The notes under the pieces were generated by a model. It did no database searches. It was not told where the DNA came from and saw nothing but the letters and a program-made list of their open reading frames with translations. The translations under genes were made by a program, and so were the position numbers. A DNA stretch of 64,000 nucleotides from Lithospermum erythrorhizon. Taxonomy: Eukaryota > Streptophyta > Magnoliopsida > Boraginales > Boraginaceae. Every line of letters begins with the position of its first letter. Positions within the stretch are counted from its first letter, which is position 1. The stretch lies in NCBI GenBank assembly GCA_019722365.1, contig JADFUC010001674.1:288794-352793 (forward strand), written 5' to 3'. This document shows positions 23,484-34,900 of this stretch, piece after piece.

Positions 23484-26400
23484 ATGGCGATCGGTATCAA
23501 GTAACGCTATTATCGTTGCTTATGTTTTGGTGAATTTCAGAGCCAACAAAGAAGGCCAGTTCAGAGTAATAGATTTGCCCCACTTAGCTCGACTGGTATG
23601 TATAATGTATATTCAATGTGATTGTTGATTAACATGTGATTATGGGTATTTGTTCTATGGTTAATTCATTGAGTTTTATTGTCTAGACTTGAGAAAATAT
23701 TGGTTTCTATTGTTGAATTTGCATTGTGTATATCTTTGGATTGGATAGCCTTCAAGTTGGGTGTAAAGTTTGGAAGAGAAGTTAAATTCAATCATATTTT
23801 AACCTTTTTGAAGCTTGGTTTATTAGTAAAAGATAAGAAAGAAATCGAGCATCTTGTTCAATGAGTGATCTTGAGTGATTTTATTATGATTTAATCGTCA
23901 GCATTGTAGCTAACTTCCTGGTAATAAGCTTGAGACAAGTTGTGAATTCTTGTGATGCCTTAATCAATTAAGCTTGCTTTCATATGTTTCCGTTGTGTAG
24001 GTACTTACTACTTGAAGTTGGGAGGCTTGAGTTTGAGAACAAAACATGAGAGATGTTTGATTTCATCGATAAAGTCAAACATTGTACGTGCAGTGGCTAC
24101 TCCTGTTGCACCACCTTCATCAGACAGCACAGCTAATGGTGAAGAATTCAGGAAACAATTATCTGAGACCTATGGTTTTCGGCAAATTGGAGAACCCCTA
24201 CCTGAAAACGTTACCTTGAAAGATATTGTTGATACACTCCCAAGAAAGGTGCTTATTTTAGTATTTCAGTTAGTACTTACTACTTATTATTATTAATTTG
24301 GAATTCTTGATCAGAAAAAATTATAGGCCTCTCTCTCTTTTTGACTTTAGCTGAATATCTCTTGGTACAATACAATTTCGGAAATATGGCATGGTTACTG
24401 TAACTCTGTAAGTCCTTCTAATGATGCAAACCTGCTGATGATGTACCTATTCTATCTTCAGGTTTTTGAGATTGATGATGTTAAAGCATGGAAGTCGGTT
24501 TTGATATCTGTAAGTTCTTATGCTTTGGGACTTACTATGATTGCTAAAGCTCCGTGGTACCTACTTCCATTGGCTTGGGCATGGACAGGAACTGCAGTTA
24601 CAGGGGTTAGTCCAATCTACGTTTTCTGTAACTCTTAGTAATTATAACTCATATGGGAAGTCCACTTATCGTTTTCAGGAGGTATAAATAGCAGTTCTGA
24701 CTTCTGAGGTTAAATTATCTTTTAGGAGTAAAGATAATGGAAAATTAAAATCTTCTAGGGTCATCGTGGCATGATCAGTTAACTTTAAGACGAAAAGCAT
24801 GATCGCTTACTCATTTTTTAGTTGCTTTTCATTTGACCCACTAGCCTTATTTGTTGCATGTTTCACTGATATTTCGCTTACTGTCTCATTTTCCGGCTTG
24901 TTTTTGTCCATTAGACTATTTTCCATTGTTAAAAACTCACCACTGAGAAATAGTGTAGAATAGATTGGAAATGTCGTAGTGGTACATTGTCTAATTACAA
25001 AAATGGAAACCAAATAACACAATTTGTCAAAATGAGACCAAATAGAAGAGGAATAATTGATACTGCCCTTAACCATTGTTTATAATATGACGTACAGTGC
25101 TACTATGCCGATTCGAAAGGAACTTAGAATGAGTGGAGAAAAGGAATAGGAGGAAGGCCAAATTTACTTTAGTACTCCCCGGTTGGCCTACATTTACCAT
25201 AATAAATTGCTTAATTACATTATTTATGTGCCTCTCCTTGTTCCCAATTTCGAGGGAAACGTGTCTCATTGACTCCACTTTTTTATCCATTCATAAAACC
25301 AGTTCCTATTCTTTTGTACTTACATTTTCCCTTTGTGGTCAAGTTCTTTGTTATAGGACATGATTGTGCCCACAAATCTTTTTCGAGGAACAAACTAGTT
25401 GAAGACATTATTGGAACTCTGGCCTTCTTGCCTCTGATATACCCCTATGAGCCATGGCGCTTCAAGCATGACCGGCATCATGCAAAAACTAACATGTATG
25501 TTACTTCTTATTCCTCGACAAACCTTTGTCGCTGCTGATAGGATATGGTGACCTTGAGAGAGCAGCAGACTGATTCTCGTTGATATCTGCTAACTACCCA
25601 GACTTGGATGTTGGCTCCAAATGAAATGTTATCACTTGTGTACGGCTATTCAAGGAGCAAAATTGCCATTTATTTATCTCTCATAGCGTAGATTGCTCCC
25701 CTCTCTCCTCTCCGCTTCCATTTGAGAAAGATAAAAAATAAGCAGGCACATAACGGGTGTTCCCAGCCTGGTATCGTAATCATTATATGCATACCCTATA
25801 ATTAAAATAACTATAATCCAAATCTTGACGGTCTTGGAGAATTACTCATTAGTCTCTCGAGTTTATAATAGAACAGAAACTGCCTCGCCCCTTTAAATTT
25901 AGTAAGAAACGTCCTCTTTTTTGTTTGCTGTGACTGTGGAGAACTTTAGCAAGAAATGTTGAATTTCTTTGGTGTATAAGCATGTGTATGTTTGTACTTG
26001 CAACCTGATGGTGGACCACCGAAGTATTAAAACTCCTTTTTCTTTCTAAGTGTACATGTTCCTCCATGTTCACATTATCGAATTAAAAATCTCTTACGTT
26101 TGTTTGTCAAGTCATAAATCTTCTTTGTCTGCCGTTTTAGGTTGGTGGAAGATACCGCTTGGCAACCAATTGACAGGGAAGAGTTCGATTCCTCCCCTTT
26201 TCTGCGGAAGGCTATTATATGGGGCTATGGCCCATTTCGGCCTTGGATGTCCATTGCTCACTGGTGTGATTCACTGCTGATCCAATTATGTAGCCAAGTT
26301 TAAGACCTCCAGCTTTTTTCATTTATACTAATAGTTTGTTACCCATTATGTTAGGTTGGTTTGTCACTTTGATTTGAAGAAGTTCCGGAAAAACGAAGTT

Positions 26401-27820
26401 AATCGGGTGAAGATAAGTCTGGCATGTGTGTTTTCTTTCATGGCTATAGGTTGGCCTTTGATAATATTTAAGACTGGAATAGTCGGATGGATCAAATTCT
26501 GGCTAATGCCATGGTTGGGTTATCATTTTTGGGTAAGTCATCATATGTCTATCCCTGTTATCATCTTTTAGAAGTTTACAATCATTTTTGGATTGGCATA
26601 TGGCATATGGTGCAATATGAATACATGCATAATACTTTTCCGTGGCCATGGTGTCACATAGTTATCCATAATTTCGTTATGTTCTCTATCATTTGCTGAA
26701 AATTGACATCCATGGTTTTACATTTGCAGATATATAATTAGAAATCTTCTTGCTTTCACAATCCCTGGATATTAATAATTTTTGTTAACTTTCCTCTCTA
26801 ACATCACTTTTCCTTGCAAGTGGTTGTGATCCTAAAAGCTTGTAGGGTTTTCTTACTTGAAACTGAGACTCAGGTGCACTTTGGACTTTACAGATGAGTA
26901 CGTTTACGATGGTCCACCATACAGCACCTCATATACCATTCAAGTCTTCTGAGCAGTGGAACGCTGCCCAGGCTCAGCTCAATGGAACTGTTCATTGTGA
27001 CTATCCTAGTTGGTAAGAATTATCTTACACCAAGTTGACAGGATACAAATTTACAGCATAACAAGATTAGGGAAAATAAAATAGTGTGAATAATGGCACT
27101 CTGCAAATTAATATAAATTTTGATTAGACACCTATGAGAAGGAGCTAAACATAATATATATCAGGCTAACCAGGATAAAGCTTTCGAGTTTTCTTGAATG
27201 TTACCATCTTCGAGTTTGCTCCCAAGCTGAATATGCGACTTACTAGTTTGAAACCCCTCATCAAACTACTAATTCCTCTTCTTAATTCAGACTTGAAAGT
27301 GTTACTTAACTTATAAAGAGATGACGATATGACCTGAACTTCCTATCAGTTTTTCAAATATTATTTTTTATTGCTGTGATTTATATCTAATCCTTATGCC
27401 TTCACAGGATTGAAATTCTGTGTCATGATATCAATGTTCACATTCCTCACCATATATCTCCAAGAATACCCAGCTATAACTTGCGAGCGGCTAATCAGTC
27501 TCTCCAGCAGAACTGGGGAAAGGTAAATGATTTTTTTGTTTCTTCAAAGTCATTTATCAAAATGTTTGATTGTGCTTCAGGAATTTCTTGTACAACTAGG
27601 TCAAGGTCTCCCATAAAATATGAAATTAAACTTATCTATTCATTCTGTGTTGAACCAGTACCTGAATGAGGCAACATGGAATTGGCGACTAATGAAGACG
27701 ATATTGACAATTTGTCACGTCTACAGCAAAGAAGAGAACTATGTTGCATTCGATCGACTTGCTCCTGGAGAGTCTTTACCTATAACCATCCTTAAAAAAG
27801 TAATGCCTGATTATGCTTGA
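23484..27820 (+). CDS. FAD6: chloroplast omega-6 fatty acid desaturase FAD6
   Basis: Plastid-envelope enzyme that adds the second double bond (16:1/18:1 to 16:2/18:2) in chloroplast galactolipids. Exons by GT/AG and phase: 23484-23595, 24001-24248, 24462-24605, 25344-25495, 26141-26263, 26355-26532, 26894-27012, 27408-27522, 27659-27820; 1353 nt, 450 codons plus stop, the family length. Diiron histidine boxes: HDCAH (174-178), HDRHH (210-214), HIPHH (370-374). Exon 2 onward is uninterrupted and matches Arabidopsis FAD6 closely ([32 protein letters not shown]). Oddity: from ATG 23484 the frame that joins exon 2 hits TAA at 23502; conserved sequence resumes by 23532 (GEFQSQQRR), so the start of the transit peptide carries either a compensated double frameshift or sequence error, or splices differently (a 48-nt intron 23493-23540 would restore the frame but is unusually short). 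Confidence 0.9.
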
Positions 27821-28438
27821 TATCTTAGCTTACTGAAGGATCTAGGACTATTCTTAATCTCTTTTCCCTCTTTCTTGGTGTATGCAATAACATCCAAGAA
27901 TCTTGTCTCAAGAGTCTCTATTGTTCCTGAAATGAATTTATAATACAAAAACCTCTTCTAAATGTCGATTCCGAGTACTGAGGAGCAGATTTGTATATGA
28001 CTGCTTAAGTCTCGGTTTTTGCTGCCATATTTCTTGTTATAGATTTCTTTTGTTCATTTCAATAACAAGTCATTTTTGTAAGAGTTTTTATAATTGTTGA
28101 CAGGTAAAGCAATTTATTATCACTTGAACTTTTTCCATGGTTCTTTGCGGAGTTAAATAACTGCTTCTGTATGAAGGCCACAACCACACTTTTCATACAA
28201 TGCAATAGTTCATCTCGCATTGACTCGACTCCCATCATTTAACAACCTACGAGTCGAATTAAAACCAACTACTAAGCTTGATAGGGAAATTAGTTCTTGA
28301 TCTAGCCTGAACATCGATGCATCGTCGAGACATTGATAAATTGTTACCTGGTAATGTGAATAGAAAAAGGAAATGACAAACTTTCAAGAAAGTTGATTCC
28401 CAACCAAGTTCGCAACCTTGTTTTATAAATTAGATGGC
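27821..28438. other. FAD6 3' UTR and flank
   Basis: Downstream of the FAD6 stop codon, T-rich on the + strand as a 3' UTR would be, with AATAA-like words near 27930 and 28060. No gene. Confidence 0.5.
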
Positions 28439-29005
28439 ATGCATAAAACGTTCAAACATATACTTTACCACTATAATACTCGCATCTGTATTGATCATAA
28501 ACCAAGCCAACTAAGCATTCTTGCAGCTTATATCTCAAAATTTCTACTAACATTCTCCAACAACAAACTCTACTGCACAATAGTTATCCATGCTTATATC
28601 AAACTCAAAATATCAGCTTGGCTTCCAAAATACATTATCAGTGTACCGGGAATGGACACAGCCAGATTCAGCAACGATGAAAATGGCGAGCCAAACATTC
28701 TACATTATCAGGCATTGCTATTAAAACCTTCACAATCTATTCCCAAACTACACCATAAAGTTGGCGGTGTTCAACATTCGATCTCTTGGGGTCAGGCGAG
28801 AGGCAGGGTCGATAACCTTCAACCATCCCTAAGTTGTAATATTTCCAACCAACTACTCGAGCCCCTCCAATTTTTTTATTCCGACCATAATGGAGCCGAG
28901 TTTATGAGTATAAACAAGTATTATCCCCATGGATTTGCAAAAGCTAAAACCAAAATCCATACTAACACAGTAAGTAAATACTCCGTAATAATCAAGTTAT
29001 ACTGA
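28439..29005 (+). CDS. 188-codon orphan open frame, unverified
   Basis: ATG at 28439 (frame open back to 28418) runs 188 codons to a stop at 29005. That is longer than any other unexplained frame in the window. No domain, signal peptide or family is recognised; composition is rich in Ile, Lys, Asn, His and Tyr, as expected from AT-rich non-coding DNA. It lies between the FAD6 3' end and the RPL41 3' end, antisense to whatever 3' UTR RPL41 has. I do not assign a function and lean towards a chance frame. Confidence 0.15.
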   Translation: MHKTFKHILYHYNTRICIDHKPSQLSILAAYISKFLLTFSNNKLYCTIVIHAYIKLKISAWLPKYIISVPGMDTARFSNDENGEPNILHYQALLLKPSQSIPKLHHKVGGVQHSISWGQARGRVDNLQPSLSCNISNQLLEPLQFFYSDHNGAEFMSINKYYPHGFAKAKTKIHTNTVSKYSVIIKLY

Positions 29006-29137
29006 AAGCATAATAAACGAAATCCAAATTCATAACATAAAATTCTGATGCTAAAATCATCGATTACAATTTCAAATCACAAATCCAAAACAAAATTAAG
29101 CATAAATATAAGTCACCGACGATGAACCAAATAAAGC

Positions 29138-29673
29138 CTACTTAGATCTCTGCCTCATCTTTCGGCGCTTCCTCTTCAACCTTCTCATTCTCTTCTTCTT
29201 CCACTATACATTTAATAAATACATTATCAGTTACATAATCAATTAAATACAGTCAAAACTATTAATTAATACTGTCAGGCAAGTGAAATTTATTAATTTA
29301 TCAATTACTTAAAGAGTCTTAATTCAAAAAGTTTATTAGTGTAGGGATCGATTTTTTTAAATTATTTTAGAGAGTTTATTAATTTATCGATTATTAATAC
29401 TGTAATACTACCTCCATCCCAAAAAGATTGTCCAGTTAATTTGTCAATTATCAAAATTAACAAACTGATAGCATTAGAAGACTAAACATAAATTTGATTT
29501 AATAAATCAAATTATCATGGTAATATTTTCACCAAACATTATGCAACTTATATATACATATTTGAGTTCAAAAAATTAAAAATTAGCATCATAATTAAAA
29601 TTCAAAACTATAAAATATTAAAAAATCAAAGCATTGAGAATATGTTTATGATGTTGGTTACCTTAGCTCTCAT
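29138..29673 (-). CDS. RPL41: 60S ribosomal protein eL41 (RPL41)
   Basis: Smallest eukaryotic ribosomal protein: 25 residues, mostly Arg and Lys, sitting at the interface of the two ribosomal subunits. Two coding exons on the minus strand: 29673-29662 encodes MRAK and ends at a GTAACC donor; 29203-29138 follows an AG acceptor and encodes WKKKRMRRLKRKRRKMRQRSK in two parts (WKKKRMRRLK, RKRRKMRQRSK) then TAG. The split after codon 4 is phase 0. The product agrees with the invariant eukaryotic sequence at every residue I can recall, so the gene looks functional. The 458-bp intron holds a MITE relict. A telo-box lies about 75 bp upstream of the ATG. Confidence 0.95.
29408..29640. mobile_element. 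family A MITE relict in RPL41 intron
   Basis: Begins CTACCTCCATCCCAAAAAG after TA (29406-29407) and continues with tgtcaattatcaaaattaac and ttttcaccaaacattatgca, shared with the copies at 39182-39410 and 39434-39696. The right terminus is not recognisable, so it is truncated or decayed. It makes up about half of the RPL41 intron. Confidence 0.6.
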
Positions 29674-29746
29674 TTTTGGGTTGAATTGATGAGGATCTTT
29701 TTCATAAAATGAATAATATTTAATCCAGAGGATTTTATAATGTATA

Positions 29747-29754
29747 AAACCCTA
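29747..29754. promoter_or_regulatory. telo-box upstream of RPL41
   Basis: AAACCCTA on the + strand, 74 bp before the minus-strand RPL41 ATG. Telo-boxes close to the transcription start are common in plant ribosomal-protein genes and support co-regulation with translation genes. Confidence 0.5.
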
Positions 29755-31959
29755 CTAGTAATGGACCAGACCAGAAGTCCAGAAGTTTCTAGCGGCCCGA
29801 TTTAAAATCGGGGTTTTGATTTTTACAATTCTGACAATTACACCACAATCTAATTTCTTATTTTTACTTCTCGTTTTGATTTATGAAAATTTAATCTAAG
29901 ATCACAAGTAGAGTGTGACTATCATTTGATGGAGTACAAAAATCAACACCCATTTTTTATGTCCAAGTGAAAAATACTCTCCTTCGCTATAAACAAGTTA
30001 CTCTATCACATGTAAATTTTTTAATTTTTACAATAATGATTGCTTTTTACAATTTTAATACACTTTTTTACAATTATAATGTAGCTTTTTACATTTACAA
30101 TTTAGGTTTTTACAATTTCAATATGTATTTCTATGGCCAATCTCTAATATAGATTTTACATAAATTTCAATTCTCAATGTATCTTTGTCACCATCTGGCC
30201 TTTGAAACAAAGAGTTTATGAATAACAAATAAAGTGAGGAAAGAGTTCAAAGGGTTATGAAAGACAGCTTATAATTATCTCCTACTACATCATATTATTT
30301 TTATATTACATCAATAAATATTCTTGTTATATTTTACACTTTACAGCAGGGGACAATTCAGAAAATAATTTACTTTTCTCTTTTTTCAATACTACTATAA
30401 TATATATAAATCTTTAAAAAATACAAAATTTTATTAAATAAATAAACAAATCAAGTCTCTTGTACACAATTTAAAAATAAAAATATTAGGTGGAATAAAA
30501 ATTTGATTTTTATTAAATTATAATCTCAAAAAAATAAAAATCTATGAGAGTTAAAATGGAAATAAAAAAGATAAAAATAGACCCTGCATTTTGTCATGTA
30601 ATATTCAAGATAATTCAACCATTTTTGAAAATATTTGTTGGGTCAAGTCACCAAAATAAACTTGTTATAACTTATTTGAGAATATATTTTAAATCAATTA
30701 ACCCTTGCTTTGAATAGTCTTAAAGAAAACTGTGTAATGATCTTCTAAAGCTTTTCAAAAAATTATTAAAACCATTCTGTAAAAATAATTCTAACTTCTG
30801 CAACTAAACACTATTCTAAAAAATTAAAAAGAGAAAGCTGAAAAATAGAGATATCTATAAATCTAAATAGATACTAATTCTTAAGTTTTCTCTACTAATA
30901 TCAAAGTATAGAAGCCCATTTACCCTCATGTAGGAGGAAATCAAAGTACAATAAGATCTGATAATCGGGTACTTCAAATTATTTCCAATCGTTTAACTAC
31001 GAATTTCATGTATAAATCAAAAGAAACTAATATTATATAAACAAAGAAAAAATATACAAAAACCTGTGGGTGGTGAGATTGTAAATATACTTTTAAATAA
31101 ATAAACGATAAAATTTGGCTTTTTAAAAAATAAAAAACAGTAAATTAGGAAGGATGCAACAAGAGAATCCTCCTATTTATTTTGTTCCATTGATGTTAGC
31201 AATCATGATTTCGTTTTTGAAAGCTGCTTGTGTCTCTATGACACCCTATCACCATCTCTAGTCATGATTTGAGTCGAGCATCATAATATTGTGATACCAT
31301 AATGACTATTGCCCTCTTTTTAGTACTATTTTCACATCAATATAATTTTTTCATGCCTGTCTTATAAATAATTTAATAGTTGAGCTAATACTTGATTTGA
31401 CGGAGAAATAAAGTATAGAGTATAAAAATTTTGGTGGAAAAACATTTCTCAATTTCCCACATCCGATACCTTGATGCGATTATAGCCTAATCTAATCACC
31501 AAACCTAAGCATTAAACGAGTGTTCCATGTAAGAAATCATGGGAAAAATAAATAACACACGATTTATACAAAGTTCCCTTCAAAAACGTTCTTCAACCTC
31601 AACATTTTTGTTATATAGTTTTACATTATGGAGTCATATAAACGTCTTCATTTTTAAGCAACTTTCCGATGAGGATGCTTACAAGAACTTAAATCTCTAC
31701 AATTTCAGTTTCCTAATTTGAGATTTTGAGTCCCTTCACTTCCATGATTAGATGATAAAATTGTTTTCATCCTTTATCGTGCTCGTTCGAGAATAGTTTT
31801 AGCCTTTGAAATTCTAGAATATTTTTTTGTATCATTAAAAAACTTAATAGACCAGCATATTTAATTTCCTTGTCTGCATATAAATGGCACTATGCAAAAT
31901 CTGTGTTATTTGTAATTGAATCTATACGGATAGCTTTGATCCTTTTTCTTTATAGGCAA
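29755..31959. other. intergenic, no gene seen
   Basis: AT-rich. 30010-30150 is a low-complexity run of tttttacaattt-like words that yields a spurious frame. Otherwise nothing supported. The 3' UTR of the MED15-like gene ends somewhere left of 31960. Confidence 0.5.
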
Positions 31960-34900
31960 TCAAGCAGCAGTAACACAATCCTTCCATCGTCCATATCTTG
32001 AACTGAAGCTCTCACCACCAAAATTCTTTGCACATTCATGATAAACTTCGCGAGCGCTAACATCCCAGGCTTTCACCATCACACTGACAGACATGGGATC
32101 AGCCAATTTTCGTATAGAACGACTGAACTTTGATGCGGCTTTCTGTGTTATTTCTTGAACCTCTTCAGTCTCACTGGAACACATCAAAAGAAACTTAGCA
32201 GCCTGATATAAAAACAGGTCATACATGCAGTAAATATGTACCGCAGGATATTTAATAAATATAAGACATTGTTTCTGTATAAGTTAGTAATGATGGAGAG
32301 GTCATGTTCTCTTACCTAGTGTTACAAGGATTTACATCCAGTATACTTGGTGAAGAATGAGGATAGTCTCTATTGACAATCAGTCTTAATAGAAGGCCTG
32401 GGAACTGCATGTGAGAACCGAACAGAATGAATGTAGATTCTTGATCAGAAGTTCCAACAGACTCCTAAAGATGTTAAAGAACATTACCCCTACATGTGAA
32501 GTAGCAAACTGACCAACTGGAAAATAGGAACAACGGACTATGGTTTCCTCTTCAGCTTCATATGCTGAGAGACCTGTTCTATCCATGGCTATTTCAGCTA
32601 CAGTTTCAACTAGGCTCTTGTTTACGTCTTTGATCTCATTCATTACCAAATCATTGGCCTACATATAAGACACTGTTTATGTAAAAGTTGGATCCACAAA
32701 TACATCAACCTTGGTTGCATAAGTCTTACCTCTGTCTTTATTCTCTTGGACTTAGTCCTGGAATTGGATACGGAATCAAATGTTTCTCCACTTAAGTGCA
32801 TGAAACTTTCAAATGCACGTGAGGGACGTGGTAAAACCTCATATTCCAAATTGAGGAGGTCGTTATCTTGCCAGGAAGATTGTATTTCATCAGTTAAATC
32901 ATGATTTAATATGTATCTTGATTCATCAACTAGCGCCGCTCCTGCTCTCCTGTCGATCAGATTCATGACTGCACTAATGTCTTGTAGGGCAGAGTTTAGT
33001 GCTTTTTGAGATGATGATTTAACCTATAGAGAAGATTTAACAAATAAGTAATTAAGACTATTTTAACTTCGATAAATAATCTCATGTATACAACAAAAAG
33101 GAAAGAAATCTAATCCATGGGATAAACATCTTAGGTTTAGCAACAATGAAAAAAAGTTAATTCAAACTTGAGATATAATTCCTCGGTGCCGTTTATACAT
33201 TTAGTTTAATGTATAACAAGATCATTAAAGAGACCAAATATGGGTAAACAAATAGGTGAGAAATTTGTAGTAATACTACACTAGTATGAAAGAATAAAGG
33301 TAGAAAATGGAGTGGTCAAAATAAGATAGGTCATTACTCTTGCAAAAAATATTTTCCAATCTAGGTCATTCAAACAAAAACGAAGTACTCCCTATAAGTA
33401 TCTAATAATTCACCACTCCAATAGTAGGCCTTAGGCAAGCTGCATTATAATTCTGACGAACAGAGAGAAGGAGCTTCATGGTGACAGAATAACCAATTTT
33501 TAATGAAAGAAGTTATAAAGATGGAGATTTCAATCTCCCAAGAATGCTTTTATATATACGGGTTCATGTCTTCCCAGTCTTGGGCATATTAATGTGTAGA
33601 TATCTAGATAAAGGTATAAGATACATTACCACTTCGAGGAAGTGTTTAAAAGGTCCATTTTCAGCATTTGGCTCTTGAACTTCTTCAGTTTCTACTTGAG
33701 GTTGCAAGTGAGAATTCTCAACCTCAATCATATCAGGAGCACCATTGTTACTGTCTTTAGCAGGTGGTTCATTTTGGGAAAGTGAGTTCTGTGCCCTGGA
33801 ATCTTCTCCAGAAAACAACGAAGGAGAATGGCTGGAAGACTTTTTTACATGATCCACTAGCGAAGACGATGGTGTCAGAGGCATCAAAGGTGAAGGGACG
33901 GTAAATGGTGAACCAATGGATTGCATAGTTAAAGCACCTTTGGAAACTTTTGAAGAGAAGTCATTCGAATCAACCTGAGAAGAACATTGACCACTTTGAA
34001 GAGGAGCTACATGTGGCTGAAAGGAGCTGGATGACAACACTGATTGAGGAAAATGATTTATATGCTGACTTGTTGACTGTTTGGGCTGCTGAAACATTGT
34101 TGGACTGGAGCACGTTGTGTCTCCTAACTTTAAATCATTATTTTCACTAATTTTTGAACCCATCATGCTGTGTTTATGTTGATGAATCAGTGGCTGATGT
34201 GGTTGTTGCATCTTATTTGCTTGCATAAATCGACGGTCCTCACAGTTCCTCTGATTTTGAGATGGGAAAACTTGAAAATCTGAAGAAGCTGCAGTGGTAG
34301 AAGAAACACATGTACCCAAAATCTTATTTTGTGAGGAGGTCATCAATGCTGCACTTAATGTACTATGACGCGTCAATCCTGTTGAACAGGGTTGCAGCAG
34401 ATCAGATTGTGTAGACCGACCTTGTGAGAAATTATTAGTCAATACAGGTATTTCTGGCATAGAGCTCTTCCGCGGAGATATGTAACTCGAACCAGCTCTC
34501 GCATTTGCAAATCCTGTCCCTGTGACGGATCGATTTGGCCCAACAGCTGCAGATGAAGATCCACCATTAGGCATGTTGAATTGAAAATTCCGGTTTTGCG
34601 CTAGTCTCTGAGGCTGAGAAATAGGGTGATGATACTGCGATGGAACAGAAAGTTTTGCTCTGTTTTGGTAAATGAAATGGGTGATCTGATTCATAAAGTT
34701 GAACACCTTCTCCTTTGAATGATGAACAATATCTCTTCTTGGCATGTTTAAAAAATTTATAATTTTTTCTACAAATATCCGGATTTTCTCTACCCTGATT
34801 GCATATTCAGCATTTGGAGGCTGCATAGAAAAGCCAAAATTGGTTAGGACTATATCAATATCTAAACCTGGATCAAGAATGAAGTACCATTAGAGTACGT

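Noticed and set aside
23493..23540. 48-nt intron that would rescue FAD6 exon 1
   Set aside because: Shorter than normal plant introns; kept only as an alternative in the FAD6 entry.
29967..30152. Phe/Tyr/Asn-rich 61-codon frame
   Set aside because: Produced by repeated tttttacaattt words; not a gene.
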